Origin: Clavaria fumosa
Lineage: Eukaryota > Basidiomycota > Agaricomycetes > Agaricales > Clavariaceae
DNA length: 64,000 nt
Reading direction: 5' to 3'
NCBI GenBank assembly: GCA_951802425.1
Contig: OX637803.1
Coordinates: 62,001-126,000, forward strand
In this document: in pieces, positions 20,592 through 32,200 of the stretch
Numbering within the stretch: the first letter of the stretch is position 1
Layout: each line of letters starts with the position of its first letter
The notes under the pieces: generated by a model
Database searches by the model: none
What the model saw: the letters and a program-made list of their open reading frames with translations, nothing else
Told to the model about the DNA's origin: nothing
Program-made: the position numbers and the translations under genes

Positions 20592-21317
20592 ATGGCAAAA
20601 AGTCCAAGAAGTCGCTCAGCCTGCTCAAGGTCCTCCGTTCAACCTCTCGTGGGCCGACGCGTCAAGGTAGCTCTACAAAATTCGAGTTCCACATCATCTG
20701 CGGAACCGCCGCGCCGCAAAGCGGGTGGCGGCGGCGGCCGGCACCCGACTATCTCCTCGCAGGCCTCGAAAGAACAGAAGATCCGCGCCATTGAGGCCGC
20801 TGCGAACGGGCTCTCCCTCACTTCGCCGCTCCCGCCAACCGCTCCGTCGCTGCCCGAGCAACCGTCTCGCGAAGCCGGCTCGTCAGCGGCAGGGACGTCA
20901 GCGGTGGCTCGCAGGTCTGAAGAGGAGGTGCACTGCCAAACACGAGCCTCCCCTGCCCACTCTGGCAGCAGCGGCCCGACCTACTCTGGTAGCAGAGGCG
21001 TGGGCCCGACGTCCCATCTCCCTGGTCCTACTCCCTGGATGGCGCTCCAGTTTGGCCTGCTGCCACGCACGCCCGACTCGGCAAACTACAGGATGGCCGA
21101 GTCCGCCCAGGATCCGTCGTCGCATGCCTTCATGGAGCAAGAGCCTTCTCATGGTATTTCTCTCGCTGAGCACATCTGTCCACCTAGTTGGCACCGCAGT
21201 CCTCTCCCCACACATTCTGGTATGTCATACAAATCTCGGCTTTGTCTTCTGCTCACTCATGTCCTTCCTAGATACAAACCCTCCACACTCCCCGCCGTCC
21301 TATTTCTCAAGCCCTGA
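20592..21317 (+). pseudogene. Coding-like fragment, unrecognised
   Basis: Directly after the previous fragment, overlapping frames of 226 and 241 codons are rich in Ser, Ala, Arg and Pro. Codon composition is coding-like, but no frame gives a recognisable domain, and frames change without clear splice sites. The segment may be a continuation of the 20225 fragment with introns or frameshifts. Confidence 0.3.
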
Positions 21318-21589
21318 CCTGTTTCTCTACGTGGCCTCCCCCCCTCACAATGATTCACAATCTGTCTATCAAACAGTTCTTAACTCGCACCCCAGCTATC
21401 TGTAGATGGTCCCAACACTGGGTTCTCGCAGCCGCTAACGTATGAAGTCTGCTTGCTCGCTCGATCTTGATAGGGCCCGAATTATGATTTGACTTTAGAT
21501 TTGCACGTGATTTCTGTTACGTTCCTACTTCATTCGCTTGCCCACAATCCAGTGCGCGTGAGCCTCCTGGCGAGGGCCAGACAGACCTG

Positions 21590-21655
21590 CAGACAAAAGG
21601 ACGGCGAAGGACGGCGAAGGATTGCGAGGACCGCTGGTTCGCTCGATGGCATCAG
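21590..21655 (+). pseudogene. Short fragment of an Eaf1-type SANT domain
   Basis: About 60 bp matching 27203-27262, including GGATTGCGAGGACCGCTGGT, which in the longer copy encodes the third helix of the SANT/Myb domain (KDCEDRW). Here an 11-bp internal duplication (GACGGCGAAG repeated) breaks the frame. It is a third scrap of the same gene in the window. Confidence 0.7.
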
Positions 21656-21739
21656 GGAAAACCTACTTCCATAATTAGCAATAACAATGATAATAAGTGC
21701 TAATTAGAGGTAATTATTGTGACTCATAATTATTGACAA

Positions 21740-21950
21740 TCAGATCAGTCCCTTGATAATGTCCATATAATAATGTGAATTATCACTAATTATCCCCAGT
21801 TATCACCAATTATCACTAGATTATCACTAAATTATCCTTGATTATCACCAATTATCACTAAAATATCCCTGATTTATCACCAATTATCACTAAATTATCC
21901 CTGATTATCACCAATTGTCACCAAATTATCCCAAATTAGTCATAATTATC
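21740..21950. repeat. AT-rich tandem repeat (TTATCACCAATTATCAC type)
   Basis: Units of about 20-33 bp such as TTATCCCTGATTATCACCAA repeat between 21740 and 21950. No coding potential. Confidence 0.8.
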
Positions 21951-22083
21951 AGTGATTAGAAATATCAAGCACCATATAATATTGGTCAAACATCATAAGA
22001 TTGCAGTAATAACAGTAAGGGCCTACAGGCATCACAACAGTAATTACAATCATATAAGAAGAGAGCTAAGAGTGTCCAACAAG

Positions 22084-22850
22084 ATGGGCAGAGCCAGAGC
22101 CAGAGCCAGAGCCAGAGGGAGGGTGGCAGGACAAGGGCAGCAGAGTGGCAGGGTGGCAGGGCAGTGGGCCGGCAGAGCAGTAGGGCAGCAGAGCAGGGCA
22201 ACGTTGCGGTGGCAGCAGCAGTGTGGCGGGTCGGCAGGGCAGTGGGTCTGCGGGGCAGCAGGGCAGCAGGGCAGCGGGGCGACGGAGCGGCGGGGAAGCG
22301 GGGCAGCAGGGCGGTGGGGCGGCAGGGTGACATGGTGGTGGGGCAGGGCAACGAGGCGGCGCAGAGGCGGCAAGGCAACGGGGCGGAGCGGGGGTGGCAG
22401 GGCGGTGGGCCAGTGGGGCGGCGGGCCAGTGGAGCGGCTGGGCAGCGGGATGGCGAGGCGGCAGCGTGGCAGGGTGGTGGGGCAATAGGGCAACAGGGCG
22501 GCGGGGCGGCAGGGTGGCATGGCGGTGGAGCAGGGCAACGAGGCAGCACGGCAGCACGGCAGCAGGGCGGTGGGGCAGGGCAACGGGCAGGACAACGGAG
22601 CGGCGTGGGGGCGGCAGGACAACGGGGCGGCGTGGGGGCGGCAGGGCAGCGGGGTGGCGCGGGGACAGCGTGGCAACGGGGCGGAGCGGGGGCGGCGGAG
22701 CAGCGGGCCAGTGGGGCGGCGGAGCAGCGGAGCAGCGGGCCAGTGGGGCGGCGGAGCAGCGGGCCAGTGGGGCGGCGGCGCAGCGGGCCAGTGAGGCGAT
22801 GGGGCAGTGGGGTAGGCAGCAGGGTGGCAGGGTGGCAGGCTAGAGGAGGC
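22084..22850. repeat. GC-rich minisatellite (GGGCAGC/GGGCGGCG type)
   Basis: Irregular short units such as GGGCAACGGGGCGG and GCAGCGGGCCAGTGG. As in the palindrome, long frames on both strands are artefacts of the repeat. It starts with (CAGAGC)n at 22088-22115. Confidence 0.85.
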
Positions 22851-22884
22851 GGCAAAATTGCTGTGTGCGGGGCAGTGGGCGGTG

Positions 22885-23220
22885 ATGAGGGAGAGGGAAA
22901 GGGGAGGGGAGGGGAGGGGGAGGGAGAGGGAAAAGAGGGAGAGGGACAGCCGCCGCGTCGTTGCCGTCTGTCGTTGTCCGCCGTCGTCCGTTGCTGTAAA
23001 TAGTAAATTGAAAAATGAAATGAAAAAGAAAAGACAGATGGGGGGAGGGCGCACCTGGTGGTTCCCACCCGTCGCCGCCGTTGTCGTCTCTGGGGGGTGG
23101 GAGAAGAGAGAAGAGAGAGGAGAGAGGGAGGAGAGAGTGAGAGGGAGAGATGAGAGGGAGAGGGAGAGATGAGAGGGAGAGAGGGAGGAGAAAGAGGGAG
23201 GGGTGAGAGTGAGGGGTGAA
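22885..23220. repeat. Purine-rich simple sequence flanked by CCGTCGTTGTC repeats
   Basis: Tracts of GGGAGA/GAGAGG at 22885-22945 and 23095-23215 flank a short unique piece. Similar CCGTCGTTGTCCGCC-like sequence occurs at both 22960-23000 and 23232-23285, so the block looks like a small direct duplication. No gene. Confidence 0.65.
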
Positions 23221-23354
23221 GGTGAAGGTGCCGCGGCCGTCGTTGTCACCGTCGTCACCATCTGCGTTGCCTGCCGTTGTCCGTTGCACTGTGAACAAGG
23301 TAGGTTGCACTGTGAATAGTATGAAAAAAAAAAAAGAAATGAGAACGAAAAACA

Positions 23355-23616
23355 CATCTCAGTATAGAGCCTTCCACACAACAGCTACAAAACATCTTTG
23401 AGTGTAAAAGATGTCTGAAATTAAATTTAAAAACTTTTGTTCAAGATGGATTATTGAAAAAGGCCCTATTTATTGAGATATTGTTGCTATCTATACAACA
23501 AAGACATTTAAAAAAATTCCATCTTGAAGAAAATGTTTAAATAATATTTCTGAACATTTCCTCTCAGTAAAGTAAGTTCCAAAATGTGTGTATAAGGCTC
23601 TATGAGGCCCACAGAT
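23355..23616. repeat. Imperfect inverted repeat, about 260 bp (MITE-like)
   Basis: AGAGCCTTCCACACA... near 23360 is mirrored by the reverse complement near 23600 (AGAGCCTTATACACACA on the minus strand). TTTGTTCAAGATGGA (about 23439) and its partner near 23520 face each other around the centre. Many mismatches indicate age; no clear target duplication. Confidence 0.5.
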
Positions 23617-24844
23617 TTGGCACTGCCGGACTTGTGCGCTTATGTAATCAGTGGCTGTGCGCACACACTGCAAGGTTTCCTGCAGCCTCATTCTCTGGCT
23701 CTCATTCTCCCCCCACTTTCAAACACCCTGTGTGCACTTTGTGTGCAATCTAGGTTACAAAGTAAGCCTCCCAAACTTCATATTTACCTATCTTATCATT
23801 TAATTTACTGTTTTCTCTGCATTTCAGGCCAATTTCATCCTTCTGTCACCTTAGGGGACTGTGTGTACCTGGGGGGAAGAATTTGGAGCTTTGCAACACC
23901 TAGGTAACCACTATTATACCATTTTCACAAGTGAAGACTTTGTTATTGGAGGGACAGACAATCTGGAGGACTAGAAGTATGCCGTGTGATAGGTACAAGG
24001 TTTTATGTCATGACCCCTTATGTTTCTGCTGTAATTGTACATGAGTGGAGATGTTTTGAATTATGTCTGTATTTTTCCTGTAATCTACATATAAAAGAGT
24101 CTGTGTTTACAAAAAATCCCATGCCAAATGCTTCAGAATTGACTGAGGAGAGAGTAAAATATCTTTGGGTCAATGAAATCAAGGGCTTAGGCGCATTTTT
24201 GCTTATGTAAGCGTCACGTGCTCTTAGTGGGGATTGCCCATCCCCAACATAAGCAAAATGAGTGAGCTGGGAGAAGGTCTTCAGGCATGGACATTGGCCA
24301 GTGTGGCAAATGTGGAAACAAGATGAAAACAGAACTTCCTACCCCTTGCTATGTGATCCCTATAAGATCTAGGTGTTGCTACAAGAATTCCTCCATTTCT
24401 ATGCAATGATTTCCAGGTGTATGTGTAGTCTACCATGAGCTACACCACACTGCATAGATACTAAGCTGCTATGGCAAGCTATGACAAGTTATACAGTACC
24501 CTAGCTATAGATTTCCTTCATTCTACAGAGACAAAAGTGGGTTTGCTGATGTTGTTGAGCTATGAGTCATTTTTTCCTTTTTGAGTGAAGATTACACAGA
24601 TTTATTTGTCAGCATTCAGTTCTCACAGCCCCTCTCTTTTAATAGGGCTGGGTATGGCAGTATCCTGAGGGTTGCCAGGGTGAGTGAGGCAAGGATAATG
24701 CTTCCTGAAAGTAGGTTGCCCCATAATTCTTTCAATTTTAGATAGTGGCATCTTGAGCTGTTGCTGGGGAAGCAGTGTAGGATACTGAATTTCCCTCCCA
24801 GATGTGTTCAAAGACCCCAGTGTCCTCAGTTTTATTAAGCTCTG
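23617..24844. other. No gene recognised
   Basis: AT-rich to mixed DNA with only short open frames and no codon-like organisation or domain that I can identify. Confidence 0.5.
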
Positions 24845-24847
24845 GAA

Positions 24848-25215
24848 CATGATGGTAATGGCAGTGGATGATGATTATGACAATGATGGATGATGATTAT
24901 GATGACAATGGATGACAATGATGGCAGCAGGCAACAACAATGACAGCAGATGATGATGATGATGATGATGATGATGGCAGACAATGTGACAACAGTTGGC
25001 AACAACAACAACAATGGATGATGATAATAATGACAATAGCAGACAATGATGATGATGACAGTGGGCAGTGGATAATGGACAATGACAACAGATGATGACA
25101 ATGGATGACAAAGACAGACAATGGTGACAGACAATGATGACAGGCAATAATGATACAACAACAAGAATGGGAAATGACAGATGATGACAACTGTTGATAA
25201 TGATGGATAATGAAT
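24848..25215. repeat. Microsatellite-like (GATGATGACAATG)n region
   Basis: About 370 bp of GATGAT, GACAATGATG and CAACAACA words. The Ser/His/Ile/Cys-rich frames on the minus strand are artefacts of the triplet repeat. Confidence 0.85.
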
Positions 25216-25270
25216 GCTGGATGATAATGATCACCAGCCCCCCACTGCAGTCACAGATGTTGTGCAGTGT

Positions 25271-25415
25271 GTTGGAATTCAAACTTAATCTGTATGTATT
25301 TTACATATATATAGATTACCTAATTTTGCTACCTTGCATGTTTGTATCATACCATTGCATACCCCCTCCTTTAATTGCACTGTTATTCCTTATTATGTCA
25401 TCTTACCCTTTTTCC
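25271..25415 (+). repeat. Direct repeat, copy 1 (TGTTGGAATTCAA..., LTR-like)
   Basis: Starts TGTTGGAATTCAAACTTAAT and shares about 140 bp with 26037-26180. The two are in direct orientation, about 766 bp apart. TGTTGGAATTC is a familiar 5' end for Copia-type LTRs, but no internal polyprotein is left between the copies. Related words (CCCCACTGCAGTCACAGA) lie before copy 1 and after copy 2. Confidence 0.55.
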
Positions 25416-26036
25416 TTCAAACACATGACCCTATGGTTGGACATAGCCAAAAACTGCACTGCCTACAGAGGCCAAAGTCTGCCTGTATCAATTTGGCCAT
25501 CTGGGAGCCAAAAACCAATCATTGTTTGCCTTGAAAGGGCCATATTATCACAAGGGCTAATTTTCACCATTCTCACCATCATCATTCACCTTGTGAGGGC
25601 TGAATCTCACTATTGTCATCATTTTCACTTGCCTTGTGGGGCCACTCATTGTCTGTTACCACCTTTGTGGGGCTGAATCCACTTGTTTTATTATGGGAGA
25701 AATGTTTAAAATCAAAGAAAAATCTCTGAGATGTTGTTGAGGGCACTGAGACTCTACCCACCAAGGGCACACCAATCAAATCAAACCAAAAGCCATCTGC
25801 TGAGGGTGCATCTACTGAATTGAACCAAAAGTCATCTGTCAAGGTCACATCATTGACTGTGTACTTGGATCAAAACTAAATCAAATGAAGCTGTGCACTG
25901 AAACAAACCAATTTTACAATTACCACCACCTCCACAACTGCTGTCCCTGCTTCCTCACTAATGTTGCAATCTTGGATGAAATCTGTGAGTCCTAGTAAGC
26001 TTCAAGAGATGTACAGATCTTTGCCTGGGGAGATGT

Positions 26037-26180
26037 GTTGGAATTCAAGCTTGATCTGTATGTATTTTATATAGATTACCTAATTTGCTACCTTGCACAT
26101 TTGTATTGTACTGCCACATACCCCCTCATTTAATCACATCATCATTCTTTGTTGTGTTGTCTTACCCTTTTTCAGCAGCA
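26037..26180 (+). repeat. Direct repeat, copy 2 (LTR-like)
   Basis: Second copy of the 25271 repeat with about 15 percent difference. The intervening 620 bp has no recognisable gag or pol. A decayed short LTR element or a simple duplication are both possible. Confidence 0.5.
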
Positions 26181-26740
26181 TGATGTGGCAGCAATGGCCC
26201 AGGCCCCCAACTGTAGTCACAGACTGACAGTGGGGACTTAGGCCATTAGTTTGCAGCAGTTAATGTATGGGGGAAGGGAGGGGTGGTGGTGGTAGTGGCA
26301 GGCAGGAAGTGATCTATGCCTTCTATGAGTCTATATAGAACTACATAGCACTGCCACAGTCTACTGTAGTATCAGCCTAGTTTGTTTATGTGACTGGGAT
26401 TCATGTGGCTGTCAGTGGTGTATAGGAACTCCAAGTCACATATGAGAAAAAAGAGATAATAAGGACATAATTATGTTTTAATGATGTAAATTAGTATAAT
26501 TAGGACTACAATAGCTAATGGAAGATTACCTTCACATAATTGTGTTTGTTTAAGATAATGTGAGCTAATGTGAGGCAATATCTTAATAATTAGATTTAAT
26601 CAAGTGATAAATGTGATAAACTACAATTAATTACCTCACATCTCATATAATTACTTAACATTCTTTCTAATTACATGAATTAGAAATAATTTTGCACATC
26701 TTAAATAATCTGTGCATATTATTATAATTTAGGAAAAGAG
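26181..26740. other. No gene recognised
   Basis: AT-rich DNA (many AATTA and TAATT words) between the direct repeat and the Eaf1-like fragment. Nothing identifiable. Confidence 0.5.
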
Positions 26741-26749
26741 GTTTTTCCT

Positions 26750-28467
26750 GATGTGCGGCATTGCGCTCATCTATCACCGATAGGAAGGTTCATGCACTGC
26801 AAACCGACTCTCCTGGGAGCCCTCCAACCGTCCAAATCCTGGAGATCTAATCGTTGGGTCCATCTGGAAGGGGCTGCAGTTACCGTGGACTACGAAAGTC
26901 CCATTGTCCGGCCTGGCGAAGACGTCGTATGCGGTGGGTATAGCTCAAAGCATGCCGCGCGTCTTACTCATATCACCAATAGACCTTTACCCAAGCACTT
27001 CTCCACTAACTCCTCTTTTCTTTGTAAAGAGCGAGAAAGATCAGGGATATCAGAGCCCAAGACAAAGACTCAAAGAAGCGAATAATCGAGCATGTTTGGA
27101 CCAATGATGACAACCTTTGTCTCAAGAATCTTGGTGAGAAATACCCGAGAAATTGGGGACTCATCGCTGAAACATTCAACTCCATACGCGTTCTTATTTC
27201 CACAGACAAAAGGACGGCGAAGGATTGCGAGGACCGCTGGTCCGCTCGATGGGCATCCGAGAGTCGAAATGTGGGTGGCCCTTCTGGGGAAGGGGCTCTA
27301 TCGTCACCTGCGACCCCAACCCTACTGTCCGTCGGCCAAATGACAACGCGAGGCGTTAAGCGGTCGCTTGCTAATAATGCGATGCCATCGTCTGCAGCCA
27401 CATCGGCCGCCGACGCTCGGAAACGTCGTCGTCGTAACCTCATGCAGGAGGCCATTCGCAAAGCTGTCAAGAAGAGGGAAGCAACTCAAAAATCCGTGTG
27501 TAAATATAGAGCCCTTTGTCCCCTTGGTTCTGCTACTGACCGGTATCCGAACAGCGAGTCAGCGAAAGCCGTCCGCTATTCATGACACTCACACTCAATA
27601 CATGAAGCCGAGCAAGCTCATGCCCGCAGATCTTAGTCGAATGAAGGCAGAAAAGGACCATCAAGCGTATATGCTAGCAAGGACTCGACATATGCAGGAG
27701 CAGGCTCAGCGCTCAGCAAACGCAACCAATGTTCGGACGCTCGCTTTCTGCACATATGAATATGCTACTGACCTCGTCTGGCAGTCCCACATGCTCTCAC
27801 ACCAGCAGCAAAACGGTGCACCCAGACCAACAGGAGCATCACTTCCGGCTGCTCAAGTGGTCACGCAAATCCGGAGCCAGGTCAACATATCACAGCAGCA
27901 ACGAATTCCAACGCCTTAGGCCCCTACGGCACCTATCGCTGCAGGAAACGCTCGTTTGCAACGGCAGCAAATCCTTCAAGCTCAAGTGCGTGCGATGGCT
28001 CAGGTTCGAGCTTCTCAAGCGCAAGCACAAGCACATGCTCAAGCGCAAGCGCAAGCAATGGCCGCGCACGCACAAAGTCAAGCACATTTACAGGGTCAGC
28101 CACAAGTGCAACCTGGACAGACTCCAATCGGCAATCTTAGCGGCATTTCTAATTCCATCTTTCCCCCCCATATGTGCCGCGAGGTTCTAGTTCTTCTCCT
28201 GGTCTGCAACAAGTCTCTCCCCCTCATAGCTCGGGTGCTTCAGTAGCCCCAAACCATCCTTCTCGCCCTCCCTTCGCTCAGCAACAAGCAACGGTTTTGG
28301 TTTCAGGGAATCAGCCCGGTGGCAATGCCCTGTCGCGCCCTCCACAAAACATATATTTCCCCGTCCCTTCAGGTGTCCAAATGACGACAGAGCAAATGGT
28401 GAGAGCAATGCGTTCACAACCGCTATTCCAGGTTTGCTGTATACCTTTATTTTTACTCCTGTGCTGA
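26750..28467 (+). pseudogene. Eaf1/Vid21-like protein, SANT and Gln/Ala-rich C-terminal part
   Basis: Eaf1/Vid21 is the scaffold of the NuA4 histone acetyltransferase. The SANT (Myb-like) domain lies at about 27065-27260 with its spaced tryptophans: VWTNDDNLCLKNLGEKYP, NWGLIAETFNS and KDCEDRWSARW. A basic stretch (KRRRRNLMQEAIRKAVKKRE) follows. A 55-nt intron (27500-27554, GTAAAT..GAACAG) then joins to SQRKPSAIHDTH and MKPSKLMPADLSRMKAEKDH, followed by a Gln/Ala tract (27956-28140). Two lesions: an in-frame TAG at 27917-27919 where the frame otherwise continues, and a one-base loss in the C run at 28163-28170. The N-terminal HSA half is not upstream; a different piece of it lies at 35.7-37.4 kb. 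The segment before 27060 is only tentatively part of it. Confidence 0.7.
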
Positions 28468-28898
28468 TAATGTCCCTACGAGGGTCAACATCCACCACAA
28501 AACCATTGATCCTGGGAAGCCTTGTGGCGTTTGTGTGACGGCTCATCCCTATCCTGCCGATCCGACTCCCGGTCGCAGGATGCCGCAACGACTCATACAA
28601 TAGACAACAGCATCATAGCTGCGGGATGAAAGTTGTTTATTGCTCATCGCGCCTGCCGGCCGCCTTATCATGCGAATGGGCATTTATCACGTGAAGTAGC
28701 TGGACGAGCCCGAAGACGAGAGCACAGGAAGAACCTCGCACTTACGTCCGTTTCGCCTCTCGACTTGTTTGCCAACAATTCGAGCAAAAATCGCACATAA
28801 TCCATTCAACAAAAAAAAAAACTAATACGAAAGCAAGTTCGAGGCTCGCCAGCCCAGCCAACTTACTGTTTGGCTTTCCGCAATGCCAACAGCCCGTA
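28468..28898. other. No gene recognised; left flank of the LINE
   Basis: Possible continuation of the Eaf1-like gene after an intron donor near 28430, but no frame is convincing. An A run at 28809-28820 precedes the LINE target site. Confidence 0.4.
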
Positions 28899-28911
28899 GA
28901 AGAGACGTTTT
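28899..28911. repeat. LINE target-site duplication, left copy
   Basis: AGAAGAGACGTTT here and again at 35418-35430. The left copy runs into the element's T tract (the poly(A) tail read from the plus strand), so the last three T's are ambiguous. Confidence 0.85.
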
Positions 28912-29225
28912 TTTTTTTTTTTTTTTTTTTTTCCTCATTTATTCTCTGTTGGGGCATAGCCCTATGGTCGAGATATGTACAGAGTAGTTCTGCCTGCGTC
29001 ACTTCTCCCCTGTCCTCCTCTGCTATGTGCTAGGGCAAGCTGCGCTCCGCCTTCGCAGGTTTCTGCGTAATAGGTGCTGTAGTGTAAGTAGGTGGTTGCT
29101 CGGTGTGCTGTCCCCGGTCGGTTGTTCATTCTCTGGTTATCTTCCTCCACTTTCTCCATGTCCTTGGCTCAGCGGGGCGTAAAAAAAAACCCTGCCGGCA
29201 TGGTAGGGAAAAAAACGGCCCCCGC

Positions 29226-32200
29226 CTACGACTGGGCCAGACCCCTCTCTGCTGCTTCGTCGCGTCGGTCGCTGTTGCCCCCGGGTTCGCTGCTTCTGCG
29301 TTTCGGGCCTTCCCTGAGTCTTCCGGTGCGTCGGATGTATCGTAGGAGGAGTTTTACTCCCTTGGGTGTAGAAAGTAGGGCCGCGATGTCGTTATGAGGT
29401 CGTGGTAGTTCCGTGTTAATCTCCATTCGGTGTGACGCATATGCGGGGCAACCCTTAACAAAGTGGAAAACCGTCTCGTCGCCTTCTCCGCATGCTGGGC
29501 ATATCGGTGTTGGTGCTTTCTTGATTCGGTGGAGGTGTTTGTTTAGTGGCACATGTCCAGTGCGCAGCTGTAGGATTAGGCTGGCCTGCGCTTTCGTCAT
29601 CTCTTGCGTCAGTTCCATGAATTTGTTAGAGGGGAGTGACTCGTCTATTCTGTTTATCTGTGTGTACCGTGGTGACTTCTCCCAGAATTGTTGGGCCCGC
29701 TTCTTGAGCTTTGCCATGTAGGCCTGTTGGAGTGCTGCTTTGCTGTAGGGCAAGGTATTTCGCAGTTCGGCTGGCAGTTGTTTTCTGGGTGATGAGTCGC
29801 CCTCGGCTGCCTCTTTCGCTAGCTTGTCCGCTTCCTCGTTGCCAGCGATGTCCGCGTGTCCTGGGATCCAGTGTATCCCACATTTAAACGGGCCCCTTAC
29901 CTGCTGTGCTTTGGTTAGTTTCTTACAGAAGAGGTCCATGATGTGGTGCCCAGGCCCAGGTTTATGATTCCTGGTCCCTAGGATTGCTGCTTGGTTGTCA
30001 GTGCCGAAGATTACCGTGTCAAAGTGAGTCGTCTCTGTGCGGAGTAGTTCTGCGCCAAGTAGTAGGGCGGTAACCTCCCCACCGTGTACGGTTTGCCTCG
30101 TTAGTTGTCCCAGGTGGTATTTGAGGGTTCGTGTCCCGCCGTCTTGCCTGCATAGAACTGCTGCTGCACCTGTCCCCCCTCTATAGCCGGAGCCATCTGT
30201 GAATATTTTGATGTCCGGTTGGCTGGCCTCGAAGTTCTCTTTGGCGCTTTGCTTGTCCGCTTCTATGGTTGTCTTGATTCTGGGCCTCCATTTCGGGCTG
30301 TGCCTGGTTGCCTTGATTTCTTCTATTAGGCGTGGTTTGATCTCCCTGTAGGTTGTCAGTAGTTTGTGTAATGGAGAGCGGTGTCTTTTAGTGTGAATAC
30401 GTATCGCTCTCGTAAGGTGTTGATGTAGTGGGTGCGTCTCTGGGAGTGTTGCCATTCGGAGGAGTGCTCGGTATCGCAACTTATCAAGGAGTAGGTGGAA
30501 GGGTAGGAGGTTGGCATGTGCTTCGAGTGTATCTGTGGCCGATGTTCCCATACCGCCTAGCATCAGCAATGCTTGCCTCTGGGTCGTCGCTAGTTTCCCA
30601 ATGCTTCCTCCAATCCTTTTCCTTCTTTCCGCACTGTTTTCGAGTGGCCCTGGGGCCCCCCAGACGTCCACGGCATATAGCATCCTTGGGATGCCAACAG
30701 TTAGGTAGAGTCTTCGTGCATACTTCGCTGTAATCCCGCTAGTGGTCTTCGCTATCCGTTTACACTGCATGGCCCAGGCTGTCCCCTTGGCCATTGCTGC
30801 TGCGACCTGTTCTGCCCAGCCGAGGTTTTGCTGGATCCTTACTCCCAGATACTTCGTCGAGGGGGTTGGTTTGATTGTGTGGCCACCTACTGTGATGCTG
30901 AACCTTGGTGCCGGTCGTCGTTTTCTGGGCTCGAATGGCCTCGGCACCAGTCTCCTAGTGAACCCCATCAGGGCAAATTTATCAATCTCAAACTCACAGT
31001 TGGCCCGTCCTGCCCATCGTAGCGCAACCTCTGCCAGTGTTTCCAGCTTTCTATTTGCCTCCTGGAGGCTCTCAGCCTTGACTAGGAGGGCAACGTCATC
31101 GATGAAGCCAGTTGCAGTGTTCTCCCTAGGTGTGTTAGCGATTTCCAGAAGCGGTGAGTTGTAGATGTTATAGAGTACGACTGATAAGGGGCAGCCTTGG
31201 TCCAGGCCTGCGAGTATTTGGAGAGGTTGGGAGCGGTGGTCGTCGAAGTTGATTGTTGTCCTTCGGCCATCTAGTTTTACCTTTAGCCAGTTTGAGTATT
31301 CTTCGGGTATTCCCCGCCTTTCCATTTCTTGTGTGAGGGTGTGGATGTCTACACTCGGGAAGGCACCTTTGACATCTAGGAACAGCGCCGACACTTCCTT
31401 GCCTGCTCTCCATGCATCATGTATCCACTTGGTTAGGTAGTGGATCGCGTCAGTTGTGGTTCTACCTGGCCTCCCTCCAAAGTGGTTCCTGGCGGTGAGC
31501 TGGTATTTCTCGACAATGAAGGACAGGTCCTCTGCGACAGCCATGGAGAGGGGCTTTGCAATAGTCTTCAGTAGCACGATCGGCCGGTAGGCTTTGACCT
31601 GTGCGTAGTCAGCGCGGCCCGCTTTTCTGAGTACCACTGTGTCATAGGTTTTCCACGCAGATGGGTACGCTCCCAGTTCGAAGGTTGCTCGGTAGATAGG
31701 GCCTAGGTAGGGTGTCAGTAAGTCCTTAGCTTGTTTTAGTACGACGTTAGCTATGTCATCTGCCATGACTGCTTTGAAGGGTTTAAGCCTGTCAATTGCC
31801 CTGCTAATTTGCAGGTCAGTGATTGGGCGGTAGCTGCCGGTGGCCGTCCGTCCTGTTGCTCCCTCCGGGGCTTCCTCCGTCGTCTCGTCCCTGTTTGTTG
31901 CCGGCGGTGGTGGAAAGAAGCTCCGGTGGAAGGCTCTGACCTTCTCATCATTAGTTGTCAGTTCCTTTACCCTACCATTAGTTTTTTCTTTCAGGTTTGG
32001 AATTCGAGTTCCCCCGCCGTCTGTGGAGGGCCGGTTGGTCAGTTTGTGGATATCCCATAGCACGTCATCAGCGGCGCTTTCCAGCCATTGCTTCCAGTGT
32101 TCCTCCTTAGTTTTCTTGATGAGTTCTGAGTAGTTGTTTCTTGTCCGGCGGCAGGCTTCGTGGGTTGGGTGTTCAGGGTTGAGGCGCCGTCTGTAGGACT

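Noticed and set aside
21986..23381. Minus-strand frames of 360 and 443 residues
   Set aside because: Pro/Ala/Cys/Ser-rich frames over minisatellite and purine-rich simple sequence; no domain and many overlapping alternatives.
24845..25230. Minus-strand Ser/His/Ile/Cys-rich frames of about 100-135 residues
   Set aside because: They read through a GATGAT/GACAAT microsatellite.
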